From Thiemannella venezuelensis (lineage in GTDB: Bacteria > Actinomycetota > Actinomycetes > Streptosporangiales > Streptosporangiaceae), in contig NZ_JACHJJ010000021.1 in NCBI RefSeq assembly GCF_014203605.1, forward strand, positions 1 to 64,000: a DNA stretch of 64,000 bases. Reading direction: 5' to 3'. How positions within the stretch are numbered: position 1 is the stretch's first letter; each line of letters starts with the position of its first letter. Below the pieces are notes generated by a model, which saw only the letters and a list, made by a program, of their open reading frames with translations, was not told the origin of the DNA and searched no databases. Position numbers and translations under genes: made by a program. Below, one piece after another: positions 34,054 through 45,645 of the stretch.

Positions 34054-34679
34054 CACTCTTCCTCGCTGGCGATCGCGTTGACGGCGGCGGCGGTCATCGC
34101 GCTGCCCCCGCGGCGGCCGTGCACGACCAGGTACTCCAGGCCCGCCGGGTGTTCGGCGAGGGCCTGCTTGGACTCGGCGGCGCCGATGAAACCGACCGGG
34201 ACGCCCAGGACGGCGGCCGGCCGCCCGGCGCCCTCCCCGACCATCTCCAGCAGCCGGAACAGCGCGGTCGGCGCGTTGCCGATCGCGACGACGGAACCCT
34301 CCAGCCGGTCCCGCCACAGCTCCAGGGCGGCGGCGCTGCGCGTGGTGCCCAGCCGTTCGGCGAGCTCCGGGACGCGCGGGTCCCCGAGGGTGCAGACGAC
34401 GTCGTTGCCGGCGGGGAGGCGGCGGCGGGTCACCCCGGAGGCGACCATCATCGCGTCGCACAGCACCGGGGCCCCGGCGTCCAGCGCGGTCCGGGCCGCG
34501 GCCACGACACCGGGCGACCAGCCGAGGTCGGCGACCAGGTCCACCATGCCGCAGGCGTGGACCATGCGGACCGCCACCCGGGCGACGTCCTCGGGCAGCC
34601 CGCCCAGGTCGGTCTCGGCGCGGATGGTGGCGAAGGAACGGCGGTAGATCTCCGCGCCGTCGCGGATGTAGTCGATCAC
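34053..34679 (-). CDS. cobH: Precorrin-8X methylmutase
   Basis: The 208-residue protein matches CobH/Cbi[19 protein letters not shown], the catalytic His region [26 protein letters not shown] and [13 protein letters not shown]. It moves the C11 methyl group to C12, giving hydrogenobyrinate. It overlaps cobG upstream and cobIJ downstream by 4 bp each. Confidence 0.96.
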   Translation of the reverse strand: MIDYIRDGAEIYRRSFATIRAETDLGGLPEDVARVAVRMVHACGMVDLVADLGWSPGVVAAARTALDAGAPVLCDAMMVASGVTRRRLPAGNDVVCTLGDPRVPELAERLGTTRSAAALELWRDRLEGSVVAIGNAPTALFRLLEMVGEGAGRPAAVLGVPVGFIGAAESKQALAEHPAGLEYLVVHGRRGGSAMTAAAVNAIASEEE

Positions 34680-36058
34680 TTTTCCCCTCTGAGGGCCGCC
34701 ACCGCGGCCGCGGTCCGTCCGATGTCCGTACAGGTCAGGCTCCGGCCGTCCAGCTCCACGCGGTAGCCGTCACCGGTCGCGACCACCTCCACGACCCGCC
34801 CCCTGGGACGGCCGCAGCGCCGCGCACAGCCCGCCCAGTGCACCGGGAGCGTACCGCCCCCGGCCTCACCCGTGTCCCTCCGCTCACCCGCGGACCGCCG
34901 CCCGTTCCCGGGCAGAGGCGACGGCGCGGGTCCGGAGCCGGAGGCGACGGCGGTCGCGACGGCGGCGGCCGCATCGGCCTGGACGTCGGTCAGGGATCTG
35001 GAGCAGCCGGGGCGGCCGGTGCAGGCGCTCACCCCGTCCCACGAAGATCCGGAGCCGGTCACCAGCCCCGCGTCCGAGAGCCGGGTGATCGCCGCCTCGG
35101 ACCGGGGAAGGGCCAGGCCGGGCAGCACCACTCCTCGCCACGGCGTGAGCCGTACCTCGCCCGAGGCGGCGACGTCGGCGAGCACCTCCGCCTGGGCCGA
35201 GGCCAGCCGTCCCAGCGGCACCGCCACCCCCAGGGCGACGCGGCCGTCCCGGCCGGGGACGATCCCCACGGGCCCCCGGACGGCGGGCCGGAGCCGTACC
35301 GGCTCCGGTGCTCCGGAGCCCGGGACGGCGTGGACGTCCGTGCCGAGGGCGGCGCGGACGCGGGCGGTCACCGCGGCGGGTCCGCCGGGCAGTTCCGCGA
35401 TCCGCCAGGCGGTGACCCCGCGGGCGGACAGCTCTGCCAGGAACGCCTCGGCCGCGGCGAGCAGCGCGGGCACCGTACCGTCCGGGGACACGCGCAGGCC
35501 GCTGTCGGCGCCCGCGACGATCAACGCGATCTCGTCCGCGCCGACCGGCAGGATCCCGGCGTCGGCGCCGAGCCCGGCGACGTCGCCCCGCCCGTCGTCG
35601 AGGGCGAACAGGAACCGGCCGGGGAGGGCGGCCAGGGCGGGGCGGGCGCACAGCGCCCGGTCCAGCGCGGCGACCAGGGGCTCGACGTCCATCGTGCCCG
35701 CGCCGTCGCAACCGGTCAGCGGGGAGGCCAGGATGTTGCGGACCCGCTCGTGGGTGGGGGAGGGCAGCAGCCCCGCCCGCGCCATCCGGTCCGCGAAACC
35801 GGGCGCGCCCCCGCTCCCGTCCTCCGCGTCCACCCCGGTCCGCAGACCGCGCACCTGGACGTTGGCGCGGGAGGTCAGTTCGATGACGCCGGTGCCGTAC
35901 CCGGAGGCCGCGCGGGCGAGTTCGCGCAGCTGGGCGGTCGTGAGCCTGCCGCCGGGCACCCGGACGCGCGCCAGCCCCCCGTCGGCGGCGGCGTGGACCT
36001 GGAGGGCTCCCGGGCACGCATCGAGCCGGGTTCGTCCTGATAAGTCGAGATTGACCAC
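34676..36058 (-). CDS. cobG: Precorrin-3B synthase (oxygen-dependent)
   Basis: The protein of about 460 residues resembles sulfite/nitrite reductases. It has N-terminal half-domains ([40 protein letters not shown]) and a cluster-binding pattern [10 protein letters not shown] followed by [12 protein letters not shown], giving the four Cys for [4Fe-4S]/siroheme-type ligation. CobG uses O2 to make precorrin-3B and marks the aerobic pathway. GTG 36058 gives a normal length but lacks a good Shine-Dalgarno sequence, so it may be leaderless. It is divergent from the riboswitch-cobN unit. Confidence 0.88.
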   Translation of the reverse strand: MVNLDLSGRTRLDACPGALQVHAAADGGLARVRVPGGRLTTAQLRELARAASGYGTGVIELTSRANVQVRGLRTGVDAEDGSGGAPGFADRMARAGLLPSPTHERVRNILASPLTGCDGAGTMDVEPLVAALDRALCARPALAALPGRFLFALDDGRGDVAGLGADAGILPVGADEIALIVAGADSGLRVSPDGTVPALLAAAEAFLAELSARGVTAWRIAELPGGPAAVTARVRAALGTDVHAVPGSGAPEPVRLRPAVRGPVGIVPGRDGRVALGVAVPLGRLASAQAEVLADVAASGEVRLTPWRGVVLPGLALPRSEAAITRLSDAGLVTGSGSSWDGVSACTGRPGCSRSLTDVQADAAAAVATAVASGSGPAPSPLPGNGRRSAGERRDTGEAGGGTLPVHWAGCARRCGRPRGRVVEVVATGDGYRVELDGRSLTCTDIGRTAAAVAALRGEK

Positions 36059-36094
36059 GCAGGGGATGCTAACGCCAGTTTCCGGCGGGGACCG

Positions 36095-36265
36095 GTCTGC
36101 CGTAGTCTCATGGTCATCGATGGCAGAGGGAGGAAGCCGGTGCGAATCCGGCGCGGTCCCGCCACTGTGACCGGGGAGCGAACCCCACCGCGGCCACTGT
36201 CCGGTGACGGACGGGAAGGCCGGGGGGAGCACTGATCCGGGAGCCAGGAGACTCCGGCCGTCGTG
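36095..36265 (+). ncRNA. Cobalamin (B12) riboswitch
   Basis: The conserved elements occur in order: GCCGGTGCGAATCCGGC at 36136-36152, CGGTCCCGCCACTGTGACCG at 36154-36173, further paired segments, and the B12-box-like AGCCAGGAGACTCCGGCC at 36242-36259. It points toward cobN. Adenosylcobalamin binding should lower cobN expression. A hairpin CGGGG-CGAGGA-CCCCG (36279-36294), directly before the GAGGGAGGA ribosome site of the leader ORF, is a candidate expression platform. Confidence 0.95.
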
Positions 36266-36309
36266 TCCGACGACGACCCGGGGCGAGGACCCCGAGGGAG
36301 GAAACCGCC

Positions 36310-36431
36310 GTGCGCTCTTCGCCGTCCCCCCGCCGCCCCATGGGTTCTTCCCGCTGCCCCGCGCAGCCGCGGGGACGCGTACGGCCCGCCGCCGAGCGGG
36401 GCCGCACCGCGACTCCGGCGGGGCGTGCCGC

Positions 36432-36435
<4 letters not shown>
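36310..36435 (+). CDS. Leader ORF coupled to cobN (41 aa)
   Basis: GTG 36310 sits 7 nt after a strong GAGGGAGGA, the best ribosome site downstream of the riboswitch. The ORF reads Ser/Arg/Pro-rich sequence (VRSSPSPRRPMGSSR...) and stops at TGA 36433-36435, overlapping the cobN GTG as GTGA. It may let the riboswitch control cobN by translational coupling. The peptide itself shows no family features, and coincidence cannot be excluded. Confidence 0.45.
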
Positions 36436-40019
<3,584 letters not shown>

Positions 40020-40100
40020 ACCCGCCCGGGGACGGCGCGGCGCCCACCGGCCGGGAAACCGGATCTTGTACGGCCTGCGGGCGTCGCCCAGGATGGACGC

Positions 40101-41306
40101 GTGGACCGACTGCACGCGTTCTACCGCGACCCCTACCCCGTCTACGCCGCGGCCCGGCAGGCGCCGGGCCTCACCTTCGTCCCCGAACTGGACGCGTGGC
40201 TGGTCGCCCGGCACGCCGACGTGCTCCAGGTGCTGTCCCGGCCGGAGGACTTCTCCTCCGCGGACGCGCTCCGGCCGGACGTCGTGCCGGGCGGCGCCGC
40301 GCTCGCCGAGCTGGCCCGGGGGATCGGCGGGGGGCGGATCGTGCTCTCCGCCGACGGCCCCGAGCACCGGCGGCTGCGCCGGCCGCTGAACCGGGGGCTC
40401 TCCCCGGCCCGGGTCTCCGCCGCGCTGCCGTTCATCGCCGGACGGGCCGAGGCGCTCGTCGGCGCCTTCGCCGACGCCGGCGAGGTCGAGTGGATGGCGG
40501 CCTACGCCCGGCCGCTGCCGGCCGAGGTCATCGGCCACCTGCTCGGTCTCGACCCGGACGACGTGCCGGAGGCGATCGGCGGCGCCGGGCACGCCGAGGA
40601 ACTGCTGTTCCGGCCCCTCGACGAGGAGGGGCAGGTCGCCGCGGCGCGCCGCGTCGCCGCCCTGCAGCATCTCCTCGACGGCTACGCCCGCAGCCGGAAG
40701 AAGGAGCCGCGCGACGACATGACCGGTGAGATCGTGCGGGCGCTCGCGCCCGGCGACGGCGACCTGGCCGGGGAAGCACGCGGCGAGGTGGTGTCGAACC
40801 TGCAGAACCTGCTGCTCGCCGGGCACCTGACCACCACCGCGCTGCTCGGCACCGCCCTTCTCCACCTGCTGCGCGACCGCCGCCAGTGGGAGCTGCTGTG
40901 CGAGCGGCCCGAGCTGATCCCCGCCGCGGTCGAGGAGGCCGCCCGCTACGACGCCCCCGTCCAGGGCTTCCGCCGTACGGTCACCCGGCCGCTGGAGCTG
41001 TCGGGGACCGGGCTGCGGGCCGGCGACGCAGTCTTCGTGTCGTACGGCTCGGCGGGCCGGGACGAGACCGTCCACGCCGACGCGGACAGGTTCGACATCA
41101 CCCGCGCCCCCGCCGCCCGCCACCTGGCGTTCGGGCACGGCCCGCACGGCTGCCCCGGCTCCCAGCTGGCCCGCCACCAGGTGCGGATCACACTGGAGCT
41201 GATCACCCGCAGACTTCCGGGGCTGCGCCCGGCGGACGGCGAGCCGGTCACCATGGCCCCGACGATGATCCACCGGTCGCCCGAGCGGCTCCCGCTGGTG
41301 TGGTGA
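40101..41306 (+). CDS. Cytochrome P450 with altered I-helix
   Basis: The 401-residue soluble P450 has ExxR as EEAAR, PERF-like DADRFDITR and the heme loop FGHGPHGCPGSQLAR with the cysteine ligand. The I-helix reads LLLAGHLTTTALLG, where most bacterial P450s have AGxE/DT, so the acidic residue of the acid-alcohol pair is a leucine. This could shift oxygen activation. The GTG start is at 40101, 81 nt after cobN. It overlaps the following hydrolase fragment by 4 bp. Confidence 0.92.
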   Translation: MDRLHAFYRDPYPVYAAARQAPGLTFVPELDAWLVARHADVLQVLSRPEDFSSADALRPDVVPGGAALAELARGIGGGRIVLSADGPEHRRLRRPLNRGLSPARVSAALPFIAGRAEALVGAFADAGEVEWMAAYARPLPAEVIGHLLGLDPDDVPEAIGGAGHAEELLFRPLDEEGQVAAARRVAALQHLLDGYARSRKKEPRDDMTGEIVRALAPGDGDLAGEARGEVVSNLQNLLLAGHLTTTALLGTALLHLLRDRRQWELLCERPELIPAAVEEAARYDAPVQGFRRTVTRPLELSGTGLRAGDAVFVSYGSAGRDETVHADADRFDITRAPAARHLAFGHGPHGCPGSQLARHQVRITLELITRRLPGLRPADGEPVTMAPTMIHRSPERLPLVW

Positions 41307-41698
41307 GCGCCGCCATGATCCCCGCGCCGGGCGAGCCTCCGGGCGACTGGTGGGCCGCCACCGGGTTCGAGGACCCCGGCGGAGACGACCAGGTCGCCAC
41401 CTTCTGCCACGACCTCCCGCCCGGCCTGGCCGCCGAGGCGATGCGGCGGGGGCAGGGCCACGCCGATCGCTCGGTGGTCGAGCCCTGGCCGCTCAAGGCC
41501 TGGCCCGACGTGCCGACCAGGCTCCTGATCTGCCGCGACGACCGGTTCTTCCGGCCGGAGTTCATGCGCGGGCTCGCACGCGAGCGGCTGGGCATCGTCT
41601 TCGACGAGATCGGCGGCAGCCACATGGTGATGCTCTCGCGGCCGAAGGAACTGGCCGCCCGCCTCGACGACTACGCGCGCCGGATTCACGACTCCTGA
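41303..41698 (+). pseudogene. Alpha/beta hydrolase, C-terminal part only
   Basis: GTG 41303 is coupled to the P450 stop and opens 131 codons (AMIPAPGEPPGDWWAATGF, PTRLLICRDDRFFRPEFMR, DEIGGSHMVMLSRPKELAARL). These match the C-terminal half of alpha/beta hydrolases, with the catalytic Asp (CRDD) and His (GGSH). The N-terminal half with the oxyanion loop and the GxSxG nucleophile is absent. A deletion seems to have joined the remnant to the P450. It may still be translated, but is not an active hydrolase. Confidence 0.65.
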
Positions 41699-42114
41699 CA
41701 GAACGGTCAGCGGGCCAGGCGCCGCCGGCCGACGACGGGCGCGACCGGCGTCACGGAGGCCTCATGCACGTCGTCGCGGATCTCCCGCCGGCTGCCGCTG
41801 CCGTCGTCGGACCCGCCCCTCCGGGGCGCGGAGCGGCAGGCAGTGATCTGACGGTGCGTGGTGCGGTGGAGTCGACGGAGTCACTCGGTCCGCCCGCTCA
41901 CCGGCGGCTCGGACGGGGCCCTCGGCCTGCGCGAAGGCGGCGAATCTACAATGTAAAGGGCAATTCCGGGGTTCCACAACGGCACCCGACCCGCGACCCC
42001 CGGACGGCACAGCACGGCACCCCGGCCGCGCCCGGTGACCGGTGCGACACGCGACGTTCACGCCGCCGGCCGTCCGCGCCGCGGTCGCCGCGGCCGCGGA
42101 GAACGGGCGGGATG
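41699..42114. other. Intergenic region, nothing recognised
   Basis: A 5-bp hairpin CTGAC-N6-GTCAG (41695-41710) follows the hydrolase fragment. The rest contains no ORF with convincing codon bias on either strand and no recognised operator. A short AT-rich patch lies near 41946. Confidence 0.4.
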
Positions 42115-42756
42115 TCAGCCGTCGACGGCCAGTTTCACCCCGAGCCCGACGAAGACGCCGCCCGTGGCGGTGTCGATGCGGCGCCGGGCGGCCTGCCGGG
42201 TGCGCAGCCAGCCGCCGATCCGGCCGGCGAGCACGCCGACCGTGCCGTCGACCAGGAACTCCAGCGCGATCAGGATGGCGCCGAGTACGGCGAACTGCAG
42301 CCAGACCCGGCCCAGAGCCGGGTCGACGAACTGAGGCAGGAAGGCGATCGTGAAGGTGACCATCTTGGGGTTCAGCAGGTTGGTCATCAGCCCGCTGAGG
42401 TACGCCCGGCGGCCCGACATGCCCCCGCCGGCGGCGGCCGGTTCGAGGTCGCCCTTGCCGCGGTTGCGGAGGATCTGGACGCCGAGGTAGATCAGATACG
42501 CGGCTCCGGCGATCCGCACGACGGTGAAGGCGACCGGCGCCGCCTCGAACAGCGCGGCCAGCCCCGCGGCGGCCACGGCGACGTGGACGGCCTCGCTGCT
42601 CGCCACGCCGGCCGTGGCGAGCAGACCGGCACGCGGGCCCCCGCGCATCCCGCACCCCAGCACGAACAGCATGTCAGGACCTGGAGTGATCATCGCGACG
42701 ATCGTGGTCGCGGTGAAGAGCGCGAGGAGATGGGGGTCGATGGGCATGGTCCACAT
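42115..42756 (-). CDS. LysE/RhtB-family amino-acid exporter
   Basis: The protein of about 213 residues has six hydrophobic helices and the LysE signature TATTIVAMITPGPDMLFVLGCGMRGGPRAGLLATAGVASSEAVH, with a second conserved block NLLNPKMVTFTIAFLPQFVDP. Such proteins export amino acids or derivatives. Starts at 42756 and 42747 are both in frame. It is a single gene; downstream lies the empty region before the P450 unit. Confidence 0.93.
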   Translation of the reverse strand: MWTMPIDPHLLALFTATTIVAMITPGPDMLFVLGCGMRGGPRAGLLATAGVASSEAVHVAVAAAGLAALFEAAPVAFTVVRIAGAAYLIYLGVQILRNRGKGDLEPAAAGGGMSGRRAYLSGLMTNLLNPKMVTFTIAFLPQFVDPALGRVWLQFAVLGAILIALEFLVDGTVGVLAGRIGGWLRTRQAARRRIDTATGGVFVGLGVKLAVDG

Positions 42757-42856
42757 CCTGCCAGAGCGGTGTGAGCCGGGAATCCGCGTCTACGCGGTGC
42801 GGCGCCCGCCGCGCCGCCCCGGTGGGAGGCTCTCCTGGTCACGGCGCCACCGTGAT

Positions 42857-42899
42857 CGCTCATGTACGGGATCACAGCTGACCATCACGTACATGAGCG
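42857..42899. repeat. 12-bp inverted repeat upstream of lysE
   Basis: CGCTCATGTACG (42857-42868) and CGTACATGAGCG (42888-42899) are exact complements separated by 19 nt. The site lies 101 nt upstream of the LysE start and next to a decayed MFS gene end (stop at 42959). It could be an operator for the exporter or a leftover terminator. Confidence 0.5.
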
Positions 42900-42958
42900 C
42901 TTCTGCGTCCGGGCTTTCCGGCCGGTCGGCCGCTCGTGACGGGGACGGCAGGGGTTTT

Positions 42959-43152
42959 CTACCCGGCGTGCTCGGCCGCCGCTTTCGGGAGTGCGAGCAT
43001 CACGAGCGCCGTGCCCGCGGCGCCTGCGGTGCGTCCGGGGACGCCTGCGAGGACGACGTTGACGAGAATGGGCGCGGCGAGACCGAGCCCGAGGCCACCG
43101 ATGAAGAGGGCGAGGAGCCGGTATCCGGGATCGTCGCCGTCCTTGACGACGG
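42959..43152 (-). pseudogene. MFS transporter remnant (C-terminal helices)
   Basis: On the minus strand, an open frame ending at TAG 42959-42961 reads YRLLALFIGGLGLGLAAPIL, then VNVVLAGVPGRTAGAAGTAL and VMLALPKAAAEHAG. This matches the GxGLGxxxP...VPxRxAGxASG region of DHA2-type MFS drug exporters. No start or upstream helices exist. It abuts the WYL remnant. Confidence 0.55.
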
Positions 43153-43719
43153 ACCACCGGGATCGTCCGCGCTGTCGGCAGCGCGATCAACCGGCGGCAC
43201 CTCGTTCGCGTAGACTACACCGGTGACGGCGAACCCGTCACGCTCACGCTGGAGCCGCACGACCTCGTGGTCTGGGCCGCATGCTGGTACCTGGTCGCCT
43301 TCGACCCGGATGCGGACCGATGGCGCGCGATGCGTGTGGACCGCATCGAACCGCACATGCCCACGCACACCCCCTTCGACCGGCGTGACATCCCGCACGG
43401 CGATCCCGCCGCCTTCGTCATGACCGCACATGATCGCGGAGACGCCGCCGCCGAATGGCAATGCCGCGGCTCGGCCATCCTCGCCCTGCCCGCCTCCACC
43501 GTCGCCCGGTTCGCCCCCGGCGGATCAACAGTCGGGTACGACACCGAAACGACGTGCCGACTCACCCTCGGCGCATGGTGATGGCCAGGGCTGGCAGGAC
43601 TGCTCCTCACCTTCGACGCCGACATCACCGACATCGAACCGGCCGAGCTCAGGCAGGCCCTGCACTCCCTGCGCGCCCGAATCAGCAAAGGGCTCGGACC
43701 CGACCGACCCCACCGATGA
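43153..43719 (+). pseudogene. WYL-domain regulator remnant with internal stop
   Basis: One frame reads AINRRHLVRVDYTGDGEPVT, then LTLEPHDLVVWAACWYLVAFDP and DRWRAMRVDRIEP, a clear WYL domain, and continues to LTLGAW at 43578. A TGA (43579-43581) interrupts it, yet the same frame resumes as WPGLAGLLLTFDADITDIEP and AELRQALHSLRARI, the WCX tail, ending at 43719. The N-terminal HTH is missing. It is therefore a dead regulator with a nonsense mutation and a 5' truncation. Confidence 0.75.
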
Positions 43720-43864
43720 CCTGTCACATCTGGCGTCCGCGTTCCCAGCCGGCCGCCGGCCGACGCCTTCCTTCGCGCGCCGGCCTGGGCGAGGGCCGAA
43801 AGCTCCGCCGCCCGGCCGCAGCCGGTCGGGGGCGGGAAGACCCCTTCCGCAGGCGGGTCACCTC

Positions 43865-44419
43865 TCACGTTGTGGTGCGCAGACCGTCCAGCAGTACCTC
43901 CAAGGCCTTGCGGCGCTGAGGGCCAGGTGGCAGGACGTCGGTGAGACGCATCAGCGCCGCCACGTCCTGCGCGTCGATGTCGGGGCGCAGTTCGCCTGCC
44001 CGTTGCGCCCGGGCGGTGAGGGGGCCGACGACGTCGGCGGTGAGGGCTCGGGCGCGGGAGGCGGCGTGGGGGCTGTGGCGGGACAGCAGGTCGAACAGCG
44101 TCAGGTCCTGGGGTGAGAGCACGCACGATTCGGTGAAGACCAGGCGGAAGGCCTCCCAGGGGTCGTCGAGGGCGCGGGCGCGTTCGGCGATCTGCAGGGC
44201 GCCTGCGGACAGGTCGTCGAGCAGGGCCTCGACCAGCGCGTCCTTGTTGGCGAAGTGGCGGTACAGGGTCGTGGGTCCGACGCCGGCGCGGCGGGCGATC
44301 TCGGCGAGGCTGACATCGGCCCCGTACTCGGTCAGGACGTCTTTGGCCGCCGTCAGCAGGCGGCGGCGGTTGCGTAGCTGGTCTTTTCGCTGGCTGCGTT
44401 CGGCTGGGGCTTCGGGCAC
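43865..44419 (-). CDS. TetR-family transcriptional regulator
   Basis: The 184-residue protein has a TetR HTH (about 20-66; AKDVLTEYGADVSLAEIARRAGVGPTTLYRHFANKDALVEALL) and an all-helical ligand-binding domain. It is divergent from a zinc-free MDR oxidoreductase gene, and two palindromes of the type CGGTAG...CTACCG lie between them. It probably represses both genes until an electrophile or quinone-like ligand is present. Confidence 0.92.
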   Translation of the reverse strand: MPEAPAERSQRKDQLRNRRRLLTAAKDVLTEYGADVSLAEIARRAGVGPTTLYRHFANKDALVEALLDDLSAGALQIAERARALDDPWEAFRLVFTESCVLSPQDLTLFDLLSRHSPHAASRARALTADVVGPLTARAQRAGELRPDIDAQDVAALMRLTDVLPPGPQRRKALEVLLDGLRTTT

Positions 44420-44444
44420 CGGTGCGTCCTTCAGGAGAATGAAG

Positions 44445-44496
44445 CGGTAGTAGAACTACCGTTTTGCTGATACGTTGAAACGGTAGTGCTGCTACC
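44445..44496. promoter_or_regulatory. Two TetR operator-like palindromes
   Basis: Site 1 is CGGTAGT-AGA-ACTACCG (44445-44461). Site 2 is GGTAG-TGCTG-CTACC (44482-44496). Both share the GGTAG/CTACC half-site and lie between the divergent TetR and oxidoreductase starts, as expected for autoregulation and control of the oxidoreductase. Confidence 0.7.
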
Positions 44497-44540
44497 AGTA
44501 CAGCACGGATGTCACGCATCCATCCTGATCGGAGACCATC

Positions 44541-45467
44541 ATGCGCGCTCTCATACCCACCGGCCGGACTGGCGCTCTGGTCGAGCTCGGCACTGCTTCC
44601 GAACCGGTTCCCGGCCCCGGGGAGGCACTGGTGGCGGTCGAGGCCTTCTCCCTGAACCGCCCGGACTTCCTGTATCTCGCCGCAGGGCAGGGTGCCTACC
44701 GGCCCGGGATCGACGCGGTGGGAACCGTGGAGCGGGCGGCCGCCGACGGCAGCGGACCGAAGGCCGGCCAGCGTGTCGTGCTGCACCTGCCGGGCGGCGG
44801 CGCGGCGGCGGAGCGGGTCGCGGTGCCGCCCGGGCGGCTGGCGGTCGTCCCCGACGGCCTTGAGACGACCGTCGCGGCGGCGCTGCCGCTGGCAGGGATG
44901 GTCGCGCTGCGGCTCCTGCGGGCGGCCGGAGACGTCCGGGGGCGGCGGCTGCTGGCGACCGGGGTTACCGGCGGTGTCGGACTGTTCCTGGTGCAGCTGG
45001 CGGTGGCGGCGGGTGCGTCGGTCACCGCGGTGGCCCGCCCCGACGATCCCTGGCAGCATCTGATCGAGGCCGGGGCGAAGGTGATCCACACGGTGGAGGA
45101 GGCCGCCACCGGTGCCTACGACGTCGTCCTGGAGTCGGTCGGCGGCCGGACCGGCTCGCAGGCGGCCCTCAAACTGCGCACCGGCGGGTTGTTCCTGTGG
45201 TTTGGGCAGGCCGGCGCGGAGCCGATCGAGCTGGACTTCTTCCGGCTGTTCGAAGGCGGTCAGGGGTTGACGCTGCGGCACTTCGTGCACACCGAGGGAG
45301 GTCCGGACGACTCCCGTGACATGGCCGAGCTGCTGAGACTGGCTTCCTCGGGGCAGCTGCGCGTGGAGCTGGGACACCGGGGAGATTGGGCCGATACGGC
45401 GGCAGTGCTGGAGAAGCTGGCGCGCGGCCGCCTGAAGGGCAAGGCGGTACTGACGATCTCCGCATAA
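44541..45467 (+). CDS. Quinone oxidoreductase-like MDR-family dehydrogenase
   Basis: The 308-residue medium-chain dehydrogenase/reductase has an N-terminal GroES-like part (VEAFSLNRPDFLYLAAG) and a Rossmann domain with LLATGVTGGVGLFLVQLAVAAGASVTAV. It lacks the zinc-binding cysteines, as in NADPH:quinone reductases. It is divergent from TetR, with shared operators, so it is probably induced by the compound it reduces. Confidence 0.9.
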   Translation: MRALIPTGRTGALVELGTASEPVPGPGEALVAVEAFSLNRPDFLYLAAGQGAYRPGIDAVGTVERAAADGSGPKAGQRVVLHLPGGGAAAERVAVPPGRLAVVPDGLETTVAAALPLAGMVALRLLRAAGDVRGRRLLATGVTGGVGLFLVQLAVAAGASVTAVARPDDPWQHLIEAGAKVIHTVEEAATGAYDVVLESVGGRTGSQAALKLRTGGLFLWFGQAGAEPIELDFFRLFEGGQGLTLRHFVHTEGGPDDSRDMAELLRLASSGQLRVELGHRGDWADTAAVLEKLARGRLKGKAVLTISA

Positions 45468-45476
45468 GGCGCAGGA

Positions 45477-45626
45477 GGGCGGCACGCCGTCGAACGCTTC
45501 TTCCAGAAGATCAAGGCCTGGCGCGGTCCGGCGACCCGCTACGGCAAGGCCCCGGAAAGCCACGAGGCCGGACTCTGCCTTCGAGGTTCGGTCATGCGGC
45601 TGAAACTCCTCGCCTCAACCACATGA
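45477..45626 (+). mobile_element. IS5-type transposase C-terminal remnant
   Basis: The frame reads RHAVERFFQKIKAWRGPATR, then YGKAPESHEAGLCLRGSVMR and stops at TGA 45624. VERFFxxxKxWRGxATRYxK is the C-terminal catalytic Glu region of IS5-family DDE transposases. No N-terminus or second copy is visible. An insertion here has decayed or been deleted. Confidence 0.75.
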
Positions 45627-45645
45627 TCCGAACTCCGAACGGCTC

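Noticed and set aside
31519-34647. A 1042-codon open frame on the plus strand.
   Set aside because: It crosses cobK, cobIJ and cobH in wrong frames and gives Arg/Gly-rich low-complexity sequence with no domain.
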